This document shows positions 34,582-43,715 of a stretch of DNA of 55,486 bases, one piece after another. This stretch comes from Balneolaceae bacterium (GTDB taxonomy: Bacteria > Bacteroidota > Rhodothermia > Balneolales > Balneolaceae), in NCBI GenBank assembly GCA_007134085.1, contig SLLL01000190.1, forward strand, positions 1 through 55,486, written 5' to 3'. The position numbers and the translations under genes were made by a program. Position 1 is the first letter of the stretch. Each line of letters opens with the position of its first letter. The notes beneath the pieces are model-generated. The model searched no databases. It worked only from the letters and a program-made list of their open reading frames with translations, and was not told the DNA's origin.

Positions 34582-37287
34582 TTACTGAGCGTCTTCCAGC
34601 TTACGCTTCTGCTCAACAATTGCGTAGCTCTCGAATTCGTCGCCAACTTTAATGTCGTTAAAGTTCTTAATGCTTATACCACATTCGTAGCCTGACTGTA
34701 CTTCTTTCACGTCGTCTTTGAATCGTTTAAGAGAGTCGATCTCACCGTCGTAAATCACAACACCATCTCTAATGATACGAAGCGGATTATTGCGGTTCAC
34801 TTTACCCTCAGTTACATAACAACCTGCAATGGTTCCAACTTTTGATACTTTGAAAACTTCACGCACGGTTACAAGAGCTTTCATCTCCTCTTTAATCTCC
34901 GGTGAAAGCAAGCCTTCAAGTGCATCATGAACTTCATCCACGGCATCATAAATAACACTGAACAGGCGAATGTCAATACTCTCATTTTCAGCCAGTTTTC
35001 GTGCATTAGCAGTTGGCCGCACCTGGAAACCGATGATAATCGCATCTGAGGCTGATGCCAAAAGAACATCTGATTCGGTAATTGCACCTGAGCCGGTGTG
35101 AATAATATTCACAGAAACTTCTTCCGTACTCAACTTCTGCAGCGCGCCGGAAAGAGCTTCAATAGAGCCATCCACATCTGCCTTTATAATGATATTCAGT
35201 TCAGAAACTTCACCAAGTGCCATTCTTCTCGAGAGATCATCCAGAGTGAGATGTTTCACTTTTCTGAGATTCTGCTCACGCCTGATTTGTTGACGCTGAT
35301 TTGCAATTTCACGGGCTGTTTTCTCATCTTTTGGCACAATGAGTTTGTCACCTGCCTGTGGTGAATCCACAAAACCGGTAAGCTGTACCGGAACAGATGG
35401 GCCTGCCACTTTCAGCCTCTTGCCATGTTCATTTTCCATGGCACGTACTCTACCCGAAACGGAACCTGCAACAAACGGGTCACCAATTTTCAGAGTACCA
35501 TTTTGCACAAGTACGTTGGCAACTGTACCCTTGCCCTTATCAACACGCGATTCGAGCACAATACCCTGTGCAAGACGATCGGGGTTTGCCTGTAATTCCA
35601 TCAATTCTGCTTCGATAAGTACTTTTTCGAGCAGTTCGTCAATACCCATACCTGTGTGTGCAGAAACTTCAGCACACTGATTCGTGCCTCCGTAGTCTTC
35701 AACAATTACACTGTGCTCGGATAGCTGCTGCTTAATTTTGTCAGGATTGGCACCCTCCTTATCCATCTTATTGATAGCCACTACAATGGATACATTTGCC
35801 GCCTTGGCGTGATTAATCGCTTCAATTGTTTGAGGCATCACAGAATCATCAGCTGCCACCACCAGAATTACAATATCTGTAGCTTGCGCTCCACGGCTTC
35901 TCATAGCAGTAAAAGCTTCGTGACCCGGTGTATCGAGGAATGTAATTTTCTTGCCCGATTCGGTATCCACTTCATAAGCACCAACGTGCTGGGTAATACC
36001 ACCGGCCTCACCCGCTGCAACTTTCGTTTTCCTTATATAATCAAGAAGTGAGGTTTTACCATGGTCAACATGGCCCATTACTGTAATAATCGGTGCACGG
36101 GGGCGCAGATCAGCGGGATCATCCTCTTCCTGGATGATCTCATCTTCTATCATCTCATCCGCATCCACAAAATTCACATCAAAATCGTATTCAGAAGCTA
36201 CAAGTTCTATCGTAGCAGCATCAAGGCGCTGGTTGATGGAAACCATCATGCCAATGTTCATACAAGTAGTAATTACATCAGTTGGCTTTACGTCAAGAAG
36301 ATCGGCAAGGTCACTTACTGTGATGAACTCTGCTACTTCGAGCACATCATTTTCAAGTTCTTCCATCTCCTCCATCATGGCGCGTTCTTCTTCTCTCTCC
36401 TCTTTACGCTGCCTTCTTCGTTTCTGCCTCCGGCTTCCAACCGTTTTGCTTCCTTGCAGTTTTTGCAGGGTTTCACGCATTTTCTTCTCTACATCTTCCT
36501 CATCAACTTTACTGCTCTGTTTCGATTTTTTCTTCTTTTGTTTCTTGGTGGAAGGTGCAGTATCGGCTGATTTATCCTTTGCTTTCTGCTTTGTTGGCGG
36601 GGCTTCATCAGCCTCGGTTCTATCTTTTCTACGCTTACGGGTTTTACGCTTTTTCTTGGCATCCCGCGAAAATTCAACTTTACCAAGTACTTTTGTACCA
36701 CTTAATTTGCTGGCACGGCCACGTACAATTTCTTCTTCTTCGTCTTGCTTGGAATCTTCCTCTTCTGGTTCATCGGCTTCATCTTCCTCAGGCTCATCCT
36801 GCTCTTCTTCAACCTCTGACTCTTCTTCCTCTGCCACAACTTCTTCTTCTACTTCGGGCTCCGGCTCAACAACCTCATCTTCTGGTTCAGGCTCAGGTTG
36901 TTTTTCCTCAACCGGTTCCGGCTCAATAACCTCTTCAACAGGTTCTAAAACTGGTTCCGCTTTTGGCGGGGGTACATCTTCTGGTTCAATCGGGAGCTCA
37001 TCAAGCGGCTCAAGAAATGTATCAATCGTAACACGCTCGTTACGGTTCGACATCATTTGATTTCTGCGTGATTCGTACTCTTCCCGCGCTTTTTCGTGTT
37101 CCCTGCTTTTCTCTTTATCGTCTCCATAAACTCCATCCAGCACCTCATACATTTCCTGGGTAATTTTGGAGTTTGGTCGGTTTGCAATATCGAATCCGTT
37201 ATCACTCAGTGTATCAACAATAGATTGAGTGGCAACATTAAATTCGGATGCAACCTTAAAGAGTTTTTTCGGTTTTTGGTTGGCCAT
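34582..37287 (-). CDS. infB: translation initiation factor IF-2
   Basis: 901 residues. N-terminal IF2_N-like segment ([21 protein letters not shown]), then a low-complexity acidic region (about 90-190, very rich in Glu and Pro), followed by a Lys/Arg-rich stretch with [11 protein letters not shown] (about 210-300). The G domain follows ([26 protein letters not shown]), then domains II-IV ([54 protein letters not shown]). Brings initiator tRNA to the 30S subunit. The charged linker is longer and more acidic than in many relatives, which may reflect a saline habitat. Confidence 0.98.
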   Translation of the reverse strand: MANQKPKKLFKVASEFNVATQSIVDTLSDNGFDIANRPNSKITQEMYEVLDGVYGDDKEKSREHEKAREEYESRRNQMMSNRNERVTIDTFLEPLDELPIEPEDVPPPKAEPVLEPVEEVIEPEPVEEKQPEPEPEDEVVEPEPEVEEEVVAEEEESEVEEEQDEPEEDEADEPEEEDSKQDEEEEIVRGRASKLSGTKVLGKVEFSRDAKKKRKTRKRRKDRTEADEAPPTKQKAKDKSADTAPSTKKQKKKKSKQSSKVDEEDVEKKMRETLQKLQGSKTVGSRRQKRRRQRKEEREEERAMMEEMEELENDVLEVAEFITVSDLADLLDVKPTDVITTCMNIGMMVSINQRLDAATIELVASEYDFDVNFVDADEMIEDEIIQEEDDPADLRPRAPIITVMGHVDHGKTSLLDYIRKTKVAAGEAGGITQHVGAYEVDTESGKKITFLDTPGHEAFTAMRSRGAQATDIVILVVAADDSVMPQTIEAINHAKAANVSIVVAINKMDKEGANPDKIKQQLSEHSVIVEDYGGTNQCAEVSAHTGMGIDELLEKVLIEAELMELQANPDRLAQGIVLESRVDKGKGTVANVLVQNGTLKIGDPFVAGSVSGRVRAMENEHGKRLKVAGPSVPVQLTGFVDSPQAGDKLIVPKDEKTAREIANQRQQIRREQNLRKVKHLTLDDLSRRMALGEVSELNIIIKADVDGSIEALSGALQKLSTEEVSVNIIHTGSGAITESDVLLASASDAIIIGFQVRPTANARKLAENESIDIRLFSVIYDAVDEVHDALEGLLSPEIKEEMKALVTVREVFKVSKVGTIAGCYVTEGKVNRNNPLRIIRDGVVIYDGEIDSLKRFKDDVKEVQSGYECGISIKNFNDIKVGDEFESYAIVEQKRKLEDAQ

Positions 37288-37351
37288 ATATTCGTTTGTA
37301 CGTCTGTTATATCAAAAAAATTACTGCGGGGAATACCTGTTAAAGGTACGA

Positions 37352-38611
37352 TCAATCTTGTTCGTCCTCAAATTCATATGCAATGATGTCGATAATTCTT
37401 TCGGCTTGCTCTTTGGTAATTTTACCTTCTGTTCTCCTGATAATTTCCTCTTCATCAAGATCCAGAACAGCACGCGCACTATCGCAACCTATCTCTCGCA
37501 ACAGGTTAACGGTCTCTTCACCAAAATCAACCGTAAACTCAGCGATATCGATATCATCTTCTTCTTCAACTTCTCTGAATACATCGATCTCGCACCCAAC
37601 AAGCTTAGATGCCAGGCGGATATTTACCCCACCTTTACCGATCGCTTTGGAAACTTCATCAGCCGGTACAAGAACACTGGCACGCTTGCCATCTTCCGAC
37701 ATTTCAACTTTCAGTACCCTGGCAGGTTGAAGCGCACGTTTTATAAACTCAATAATATCATCACTGTAGTTGATTACATCTATATTTTCATTTTGAAGCT
37801 CACGAACCACAGCATGGATACGAATTCCCTTCATACCTACACAAGCACCAACGGGATCAACTCGTTCATCGTACGATACTACGGCTACCTTGGAGCGGTC
37901 GCCCGGCTCTCTGGCAATTCTTTTCAGTTCGATGATGCCATCAAATACTTCCGGAATTTCATTTTCGAACAGCCTCTCCAGAAAAAGCGGAGATGTTCTT
38001 GAAATGATCACAGATGGGTTGCCGCCAAGCATTTTTACCTCAACTACTACCGCGCGAATGGTATCGCCTTTTCTGTAACGGTCTTTATAGATTTGCTCGC
38101 TTTTTGGAAGCAGCAGTTCCACACCGTTATGGTTTACAAGGATGTCTTTATTTGAACGAACCTGGTATACGTCCCCAAGTACAATTTCACCAACGCGATC
38201 GGAGTAATCCTCAAAAATATTATCTTTCTCAATTTCACGGATTCTCTGTGCAAGCTGCTGCCTTGCCATAGTTACTGCACGGCGGCCAAAATCTGTAATT
38301 GAAATTTCCTGTGCGAATTCATCATAGAGTTCCAGATCAGGATCGTGCTTTTGGGCATCTTCCAAAGAAATTTCTGTTACCGGGTCTGTTAATTCATCAG
38401 CCGGTACAACTTCGCGAATGTGCAGAATCTGAATTTCACCCCTGTCTGCATTTAAAATTACTTCAAAAGCTTCATCAGATTCATATTTTTTCCGGATCAT
38501 TGTTCTGAACACATCCTCAAGAATGGTCAGCAATAAGTCTTTATCAATGCCTTTATCTTTTGCAATTTCAGCAAATGACTGAATAATGAGCTTTGAAATA
38601 TCGTTTTGCAT
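37352..38611 (-). CDS. nusA: transcription termination/antitermination factor NusA
   Basis: 419 residues: N-terminal RNA polymerase-binding domain (1-125), S1 domain (IVLGDVYQVRSNKDILVNHNGVELLLPKSEQI), and two KH domains (RDPGDRSKVAV-type REPGDRSKVAVVSYDERVDPVGACVGMKG, and later GKGGVNIRLASKLVG), with a short C-terminal acidic segment resembling half of one AR repeat (ILDLDEEEIIRRTEGKITKEQAERI). No full AR1/AR2 repeats as in E. coli. Lies between rimP (29 bp) and infB (64 bp). Confidence 0.97.
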   Translation of the reverse strand: MQNDISKLIIQSFAEIAKDKGIDKDLLLTILEDVFRTMIRKKYESDEAFEVILNADRGEIQILHIREVVPADELTDPVTEISLEDAQKHDPDLELYDEFAQEISITDFGRRAVTMARQQLAQRIREIEKDNIFEDYSDRVGEIVLGDVYQVRSNKDILVNHNGVELLLPKSEQIYKDRYRKGDTIRAVVVEVKMLGGNPSVIISRTSPLFLERLFENEIPEVFDGIIELKRIAREPGDRSKVAVVSYDERVDPVGACVGMKGIRIHAVVRELQNENIDVINYSDDIIEFIKRALQPARVLKVEMSEDGKRASVLVPADEVSKAIGKGGVNIRLASKLVGCEIDVFREVEEEDDIDIAEFTVDFGEETVNLLREIGCDSARAVLDLDEEEIIRRTEGKITKEQAERIIDIIAYEFEDEQD

Positions 38612-38640
38612 CAGAGTTCTACCTGTATAAAAAGTTAATT

Positions 38641-39099
38641 CTAAATTTTTGGAATAATTTTCAACTCAACAATCTGGCTGAATTCTATGTCAACCTTATC
38701 GTTTTTCTCATCTAAAATGGTAATGAGTTCATTTTCTACTGCATTAATAACACCCTCTATGGTGAGGTAGTTATCATCTATTTTGTACTTAACCTTCGCT
38801 GTACGGCCAATATTCTTACGATATTGCCGCTTGTCACTCAACGGCCTCGAAAGCCCTGGCGACGAAACGTTTAACCTGTATGCACCGCCAAAAACATTCT
38901 GCTCTTCAAGCAGATTTGCAACCTCTCTGCTTACTGCCGAACATACATCAACATTAACGCCGCCTTCTTCTGTATCAACCAAAATCCATAATTCCGGAAC
39001 TTTTTTGTGCTTCAACTCCACATCAACAAGAAACATATTTTGTTGATTTATAATGGGTTCCGACAATTCTTTAACAACTTCTATAATATCCTTCTGCAT
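38641..39099 (-). CDS. rimP: ribosome maturation factor RimP
   Basis: 152 residues; first gene of the rimP-nusA-infB operon. Contains VDVELKHKKVPELWILVDTEEGGVNVDVC, SREVANLLEEQNVFGGAYRLNVSSPGLSRPLSDKRQY (the RimP hallmark SPGxxRPL) and a C-terminal SH3-like domain. Needed for 30S maturation. The ATG at MQKDII is used; an in-frame TTG lies eight codons upstream, right behind a hairpin with a T-tract, so initiation there is unlikely. Confidence 0.95.
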   Translation of the reverse strand: MQKDIIEVVKELSEPIINQQNMFLVDVELKHKKVPELWILVDTEEGGVNVDVCSAVSREVANLLEEQNVFGGAYRLNVSSPGLSRPLSDKRQYRKNIGRTAKVKYKIDDNYLTIEGVINAVENELITILDEKNDKVDIEFSQIVELKIIPKI

Positions 39100-39121
39100 A
39101 GTTTTACCTGATACCAAGTAC

Positions 39122-39153
39122 AAAAAAAAGTGAGAACCTTCCGGCGCTCACTT
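39122..39153 (-). terminator. terminator-like hairpin in the rimP leader (possible attenuator)
   Basis: Minus strand AAGTGAG...CTCACTT (7 bp, inner CC/GG pairs) followed by eight T, ending about 22 nt before the rimP ATG. The next gene upstream in the same direction is coaE, 750 bp away beyond an oppositely oriented gene. It may stop antisense readthrough from coaE, or act as an attenuator for the rimP-nusA-infB operon. Confidence 0.7.
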
Positions 39154-39314
39154 CACAGTTTCTAAAAATAACGTAAAATGCTAAAAATTACAACCTTTAG
39201 AACTTGTATCCCCATCCAGAACAAAGTATCATTAAGGCTCTACAAAGCAATTGAAATATATAATAGAAACTATTTTTAAGCCTTTTTTCAGTAAAAACTT
39301 ACTCTTCATAACTT

Positions 39315-39809
39315 ATGCCTCACTTTAACAAATCGCTTTTTCTTTATCTGATTGCTGTACTTTTTTTTGCTGTATCATGTGCTCAATCTGAAGAATCGCC
39401 GCAAACTCGCCAATCAGAAACAAGAGTTCTCGATTTTGTAACAACCGTCTCTTTCGGTGAAGAGGGCGCAGAGCCCGTTTCAACAATTCGTGCTGCATTG
39501 GCCAACGATGATGCGAGCCGAAGCGAAGGCCTTATGGATGTACACAACCTGCCATCGGATGCAGGAATGCTGTTTATATTTGATGGTGATGAGCCAAGAA
39601 GTTTCTGGATGGCAAACACCCCGATATCTCTGGATATTATTTTTGCCAACTCCGATTTTGAAATAGTACGCATACACAGAAATACTCCTCCCTACTCGCA
39701 CGAAAGCATTCAATCAGAGATGCCCGCCAAATATGTGGTTGAGGTAAATGCAGGCTATACCATGCAGCACGACATTCGCGAAGGCATGTTTATCATCCTT
39801 GAGGATTAA
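39315..39809 (+). CDS. DUF192 lipoprotein
   Basis: 164 residues with a lipoprotein signal (hydrophobic 8-20, lipobox ending VSC, Cys22). The rest is one DUF192 domain: RSEGLMDVHNLPSDAGMLFIFDGDEPRSFWMANTPISLDIIF, then a closing YVVEVNAGYTMQHDIREG. The FWMxNTxIxLDxxF core is typical. Function of the family is not known. Stands alone between rimP and coaE, in the opposite direction to both. Confidence 0.88.
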   Translation: MPHFNKSLFLYLIAVLFFAVSCAQSEESPQTRQSETRVLDFVTTVSFGEEGAEPVSTIRAALANDDASRSEGLMDVHNLPSDAGMLFIFDGDEPRSFWMANTPISLDIIFANSDFEIVRIHRNTPPYSHESIQSEMPAKYVVEVNAGYTMQHDIREGMFIILED

Positions 39810-39898
39810 ACCCGTTTGATAAAGCTCTTAGCCATCTCCAAATTTTTCGGCAAACCTATATCTGGTTCTTCCTCTTTGATATTGTGATCAACTATTTA

Positions 39899-40486
39899 CT
39901 AATTGATCTTCTCAAATATATCATCTGCTCTATCTCGTAATTCTTCAATAGTGCCGTTGTTTTCAATTATATAATCGGCAAGATGAGTGAGTTTATCAAA
40001 ATCAGGTTGCTTTGCATTTCTTTCTAAAACGGCTTGTTCAGATACTTTATCTCTGTTCACAACGCGTTGAACGCGGCTGTTCTGACCGCTTTTTATAATG
40101 ATGACTAAATCCAGCTCATCCGGCCTTCCATAATTCAACAGTAAAGCAGCTTCTTTTACTACTAATTTGTATCCGGAATTGGCGGCTTTCTTGGCAAAAC
40201 GCTCAAACTCTTTTCTTACAGCAGGGTGTACAATACTATTCAGCTTCTCTACATTTCCTTTCTGAAAAGCTTCTTTGATAAGGTGGGGTTTATTCAGGCT
40301 TCCATCAGATAAATAGGTTTCTTGCCCGAAGGCTTGCTCCAAAGCTTTCCTGAGATCAACATCTTCAACCATCAGCCTTTTGGCTTCATCATCGGCATAG
40401 AACACGGCAGCACCCAACTCTTCCAGCATCTTACAGAATGTAGTTTTGCCTGAGCCAATTGCGCCGGTTACACCAACTTTTATCAT
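39899..40486 (-). CDS. coaE: dephospho-CoA kinase
   Basis: 195 residues. Last step of CoA synthesis. P-loop VGVTGAIGSGKTTF (5-17), ADDEAKRLM, HPAVRKEFE (the HPxVR motif), VVKEAALLLNYGRPDELDLVI and the RVVNRDKVSEQAVLERNAKQ lid region are all present. The ATG overlaps the prfB stop by 4 nt (ATGA), so coaE is translated after prfB in the same operon. Complete. Confidence 0.96.
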   Translation of the reverse strand: MIKVGVTGAIGSGKTTFCKMLEELGAAVFYADDEAKRLMVEDVDLRKALEQAFGQETYLSDGSLNKPHLIKEAFQKGNVEKLNSIVHPAVRKEFERFAKKAANSGYKLVVKEAALLLNYGRPDELDLVIIIKSGQNSRVQRVVNRDKVSEQAVLERNAKQPDFDKLTHLADYIIENNGTIEELRDRADDIFEKIN

Positions 40487-41605
40487 GCCGAAGCGGTTGA
40501 GTACATCATTAGGTAGGCTTTCATAAACTCATCAAGGCTGCCGTCCATCACACTATGCACATCACCTGTTTCGTGATCTGTGCGGTGATCTTTCACCATA
40601 TTATATGGATGAAATACGTATGAGCGAATTTGTGACCCCCATTCGTTACTGCTTTTCGAATCTTCTAATTTTTGCTTTTCGCGCTCTTTGATATTTTTCT
40701 CAAGCTCGTAAACTTTCGATTTAAGCATCACGAGAGCTTTTTCGCGGTTTTGCAGCTGGGAGCGTTCTTGCTGGCATTCAGCAACTACCCGCTCTTGTGT
40801 GCCATCACTCAGTTTCCCGGCCCAGATGAGGCGCACACCGGTTTCAACCTTGTTAACATTTTGCCCGCCGGCACCACTCGCATGAAAGCGCTGCAGCTCT
40901 ATATCAGAATCGTTCAGGTTAACCTCAATGGTATCATCAATAATGGGCGATACAAAAACGGAGCAAAATGACGTATGTCTTCGTGAGTTGCTGTCGAATG
41001 GCGAGATCCGCACTAATCTGTGCACACCACTTTCCGACTTTAAATATCCGTAAGCATTCTGTCCGGATACTTCTATCGTTGCACTTTTTAGCCCTGCAAC
41101 ATCACCATCTTGATACTCCGCAACCGATACTTTGAACCCCCGCTTCTCAGCCCATCGGGTGTACATTCTGAAAAGCATAACGCCCCAATCCTGGCTTTCT
41201 GTACCACCTGCGCCGGGGTTAAATGTTACAATTGCATCGCGATGATCATCTGTATCACTAAGCATATTCTGCAGCTCTAGATCCTGCAGTTTTTCTTTGA
41301 ATGTGTTAATCTCTTTTCGAAGTTCGTTTTCAACATCCTCGCCTTCACTCAAAAACTGTTCAAAAACCCGGATACTCTCCCGCAGTTCATCAAGTTCATC
41401 CCATTTTCCGGTAATCTCTTTTTCGAAGTCGAGCTGACGCATCACTTGTTGGGCGTTATCCGGATCATTCCAAAAATCCGGATCTTGTGTGCGTTCAGTT
41501 ATTTCTATGATTTTTACTTTTCTTCTATCGTAGTCAAAGATACCCCCTGAGCGCATCAAGGCGCTCAAAGAGGTTATCAAGTTTATCTAACTGCAAACTG
41601 CTCAT
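40483..41605 (-). CDS. prfB: peptide chain release factor 2, with programmed +1 frameshift
   Basis: Release factor for UGA and UAA codons, about 373 residues after frameshifting. The first 23 codons (from ATG at 41603-41605, MSSLQLDKLDNLF...) run into an in-frame TGA at 41534-41536 in the context AGGGGGTATCTTTGAC, the classical RF2 site with internal Shine-Dalgarno AGGGGG, slippery CTT and stop TGA-C. Reading then continues in the +1 frame as DYDRRKVKI. The main frame holds the stop-codon recognition tripeptide SPF (RISPFDSN) and the GGQ motif (GAGGQNVNK) that triggers hydrolysis. The amount of RF2 is thus autoregulated. Start is 5 bp after the DUF883-like gene. Confidence 0.96.
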
Positions 41606-41610
41606 AAATA

Positions 41611-41862
41611 TTAGTTCTTAAATAATTTTGCGATTGCAAAACCAATCAGTAATCCACCAACAAGTGCAACGCCTATTCCGGCTTCAGGATTTTTTTCCAC
41701 ATACTTGCGGGCGTTATCATACTCTTTCTGAATATCGCCTTGCAGTTTTTCGCCTTCTGTTTTTAGGCGTGAAAGTATTTCGTTATAGGTTTCCTTAAGC
41801 TGCTCTCTTTCTTTCATAAGAGCTTCTTTTATCTCTTTTTCCTTTTCTTTGAAGTCTGCCAT
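41611..41862 (-). CDS. DUF883/YtxH-like small membrane-anchored protein
   Basis: 83 residues: a long charged amphipathic helix (1-55, rich in Lys/Glu, likely coiled coil) and one C-terminal membrane helix (GIGVALVGGLLIGFAIAKLF) preceded by YVEKNPEAG. The layout is that of ElaB/YqjD/DUF883 proteins, which in E. coli are membrane-anchored and bind ribosomes in stationary phase. No function can be proven here. Placed directly in front of prfB in an operon, which fits a ribosome link only loosely. Confidence 0.7.
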   Translation of the reverse strand: MADFKEKEKEIKEALMKEREQLKETYNEILSRLKTEGEKLQGDIQKEYDNARKYVEKNPEAGIGVALVGGLLIGFAIAKLFKN

Positions 41863-41891
41863 AATTGTCTCCGTTTTATAGTTATTGTTCG

Positions 41892-43682
41892 TTAGTTTGT
41901 TGCTGTGCTTGTAATTACAGCTTGATCTTTATATTGTAACTCATATAGTTTTCTATAAATTCCGCCGTCTTTTTCGATAAGATCTTTGTGATTTCCTGTT
42001 TCTCTGATTTTACCCTTATGCATCACCAGAATATTGTCGGCTCCCTGTATTGTTGAAAGCCTGTGCGCAATAACAATTGAGGTTCTGCCTTTCATCATCC
42101 GCTGGCACGCACGCGAAACAAGCTCTTCGGTTTCCGAGTCAACACTTGATGTTGCCTCATCTAAAATTAAAATTTTTGGATCATAAACCATAGCTCTTAC
42201 AAAACAAATTAACTGCCTCTGCCCCATTGAGAGCGATGCCCCACGTTCACTAAGCACATAATCATAGCTGCCAGGAAGTTTTTTGATGAAGTTGTGTGCT
42301 TCTACCTCTTTGGCTGCTTTAATCACCTGCTCACGAGTAATTTCTGGGTTACCAAGTGTTATGTTTTGATGGATTGTGCCGGAAAACAGAGCATTATCCT
42401 GCAAAACCAAACCGAAGTTTTTTCGTAAATCTTCAAGCGACAGCTCTTTGATATCAACTCCATCCAGATATATTGTTCCCTCATTTATATCATAATAACG
42501 CAGAAGCAGATTTATTATGGTAGATTTACCGGCACCTGTGGCTCCTACTATTGCAAGCAGTTCTCCCGGCTTAGCAGTGAAAGAGATATCGTTTATAATT
42601 ATTTCTTCACCCTTATTATAACTGAAAACCACATTCTCAAAATCAATTCTTCCCTCTACTTTCTCAAGCGTTTTAGGTGAATCTGATTCATACACCTCAT
42701 TTTTGGTGTCAAGCACATCAAAAATACGCTCGGATGATGCCAGTGCCGATTGCAACGTATTATATTTTTCAGACAATCCCCTGATAGGATTAAAGAACTG
42801 CCTCACATACTGGATAAATGCAAGCAGCACGCCGAATGTAACCTGATCCATCAGCGCCCTTGCTCCACCATACCAAACCACTAACGCCATGGCAATGCTT
42901 GCAAGCACCTCTACAATTGGCCAGAATATGGAGAAATAGAAGATGGTTTTAATGTGTGCATGCCTGTGCTCTGCATTAATTGATTCGAATTTCTCTTTTT
43001 GCTTCTTTTCTCTGTTGAAAAGCTGAACGATCATCATGCCGTTGATGTGCTCCTGCACAAAGGAATTCAACCTTGCAATCTGATCTCTAACCTCAAGAAA
43101 TGCTACCCTAACTTTACTCTTGAACCAAAATGTAGCATAAAAAAGTATTGGCAACACCAAAATCGCAATGATGGTTAGCTCCCAGCTCATCACCAACATG
43201 AAGTAGAGAATGAAAAATATGCGGAAAAGGTCGCCAATCATGCTAACAACTCCATCCGACAGAAGTTGGCTCAACGCTTCTATATCGTTGGTTGTTCGGG
43301 TAATGAGTCGCCCTATTGGGTTTTTATCAAAAAACTGAACGTGGAGGGACTGAATTTTTTCAAAAACTGCATTTCGCAGGCTAAACAGCACGCCCTGTCC
43401 AAACCAACGAGTTATGTATGTATTCAAAATCAGAATAAAAAACTCGCCTATCAGAGCAAGCGCAAGCAGTATCACAATCCAGAGCAGCCCGTCGATATCA
43501 CCAATAGCAATGTGATCATCAACGGCAACCTGAGTAAGCTTTGGGCGAACTGTACCCAAAAAAGCGGCGGATAGCGTAAGCACGATTGCGAACACCGCCC
43601 ACCAGCGGTAAGGATGGAAAAAGTAATAAAGCCGCCGAATCAAAACAGAATCGGCGGCTTCAGATTGTTTTTGTTGCTTCAA
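41892..43682 (-). CDS. ABC exporter half-transporter, catalytic partner (consensus Walker B Glu, LSMGQ signature)
   Basis: 596 residues; N-terminal transmembrane domain with six helices (about 30-330) and C-terminal ATPase. Walker A GATGAGKST, Q loop VLQDNALF, signature LSMGQRQL, Walker B ILILDEATSSVD with the catalytic Glu, H loop IAHRLST. The signature lacks the second Gly of LSGGQ, as in the Glu-bearing subunit of heterodimeric exporters such as TM287/288 or BmrCD. Likely partner is the half-transporter encoded 1.4 kb upstream in the same direction. Codons about 9-18 encode a GC-rich hairpin (43629-43660). Substrate unknown (drug or lipid type). Confidence 0.92.
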   Translation of the reverse strand: MKQQKQSEAADSVLIRRLYYFFHPYRWWAVFAIVLTLSAAFLGTVRPKLTQVAVDDHIAIGDIDGLLWIVILLALALIGEFFILILNTYITRWFGQGVLFSLRNAVFEKIQSLHVQFFDKNPIGRLITRTTNDIEALSQLLSDGVVSMIGDLFRIFFILYFMLVMSWELTIIAILVLPILFYATFWFKSKVRVAFLEVRDQIARLNSFVQEHINGMMIVQLFNREKKQKEKFESINAEHRHAHIKTIFYFSIFWPIVEVLASIAMALVVWYGGARALMDQVTFGVLLAFIQYVRQFFNPIRGLSEKYNTLQSALASSERIFDVLDTKNEVYESDSPKTLEKVEGRIDFENVVFSYNKGEEIIINDISFTAKPGELLAIVGATGAGKSTIINLLLRYYDINEGTIYLDGVDIKELSLEDLRKNFGLVLQDNALFSGTIHQNITLGNPEITREQVIKAAKEVEAHNFIKKLPGSYDYVLSERGASLSMGQRQLICFVRAMVYDPKILILDEATSSVDSETEELVSRACQRMMKGRTSIVIAHRLSTIQGADNILVMHKGKIRETGNHKDLIEKDGGIYRKLYELQYKDQAVITSTATN

Positions 43683-43715
43683 GTTTACGGCCTGAATTTA
43701 AGAGCGTTACCTGAA

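Noticed and set aside
36134..37060. Long plus-strand reading frame of 308 codons opposite infB, very rich in Ser
   Set aside because: It is the antisense shadow of the Glu-rich linker and G domain of IF-2; composition is explained entirely by the complementary codons.
37229..38002. 257-codon plus-strand frame opposite the infB start and nusA
   Set aside because: Antisense to two clearly conserved genes, no recognisable motif.
38641..39123. rimP starting at the TTG eight codons upstream of the ATG
   Set aside because: That TTG lies directly behind the T-tract of a hairpin, and RimP homologues align from the ATG.
41536..41580. prfB starting after the internal TGA at a local start codon
   Set aside because: The upstream 23 codons, SD-like AGGGGG and CTT-TGA-C are the classic RF2 frameshift site, so the downstream start is an artefact.
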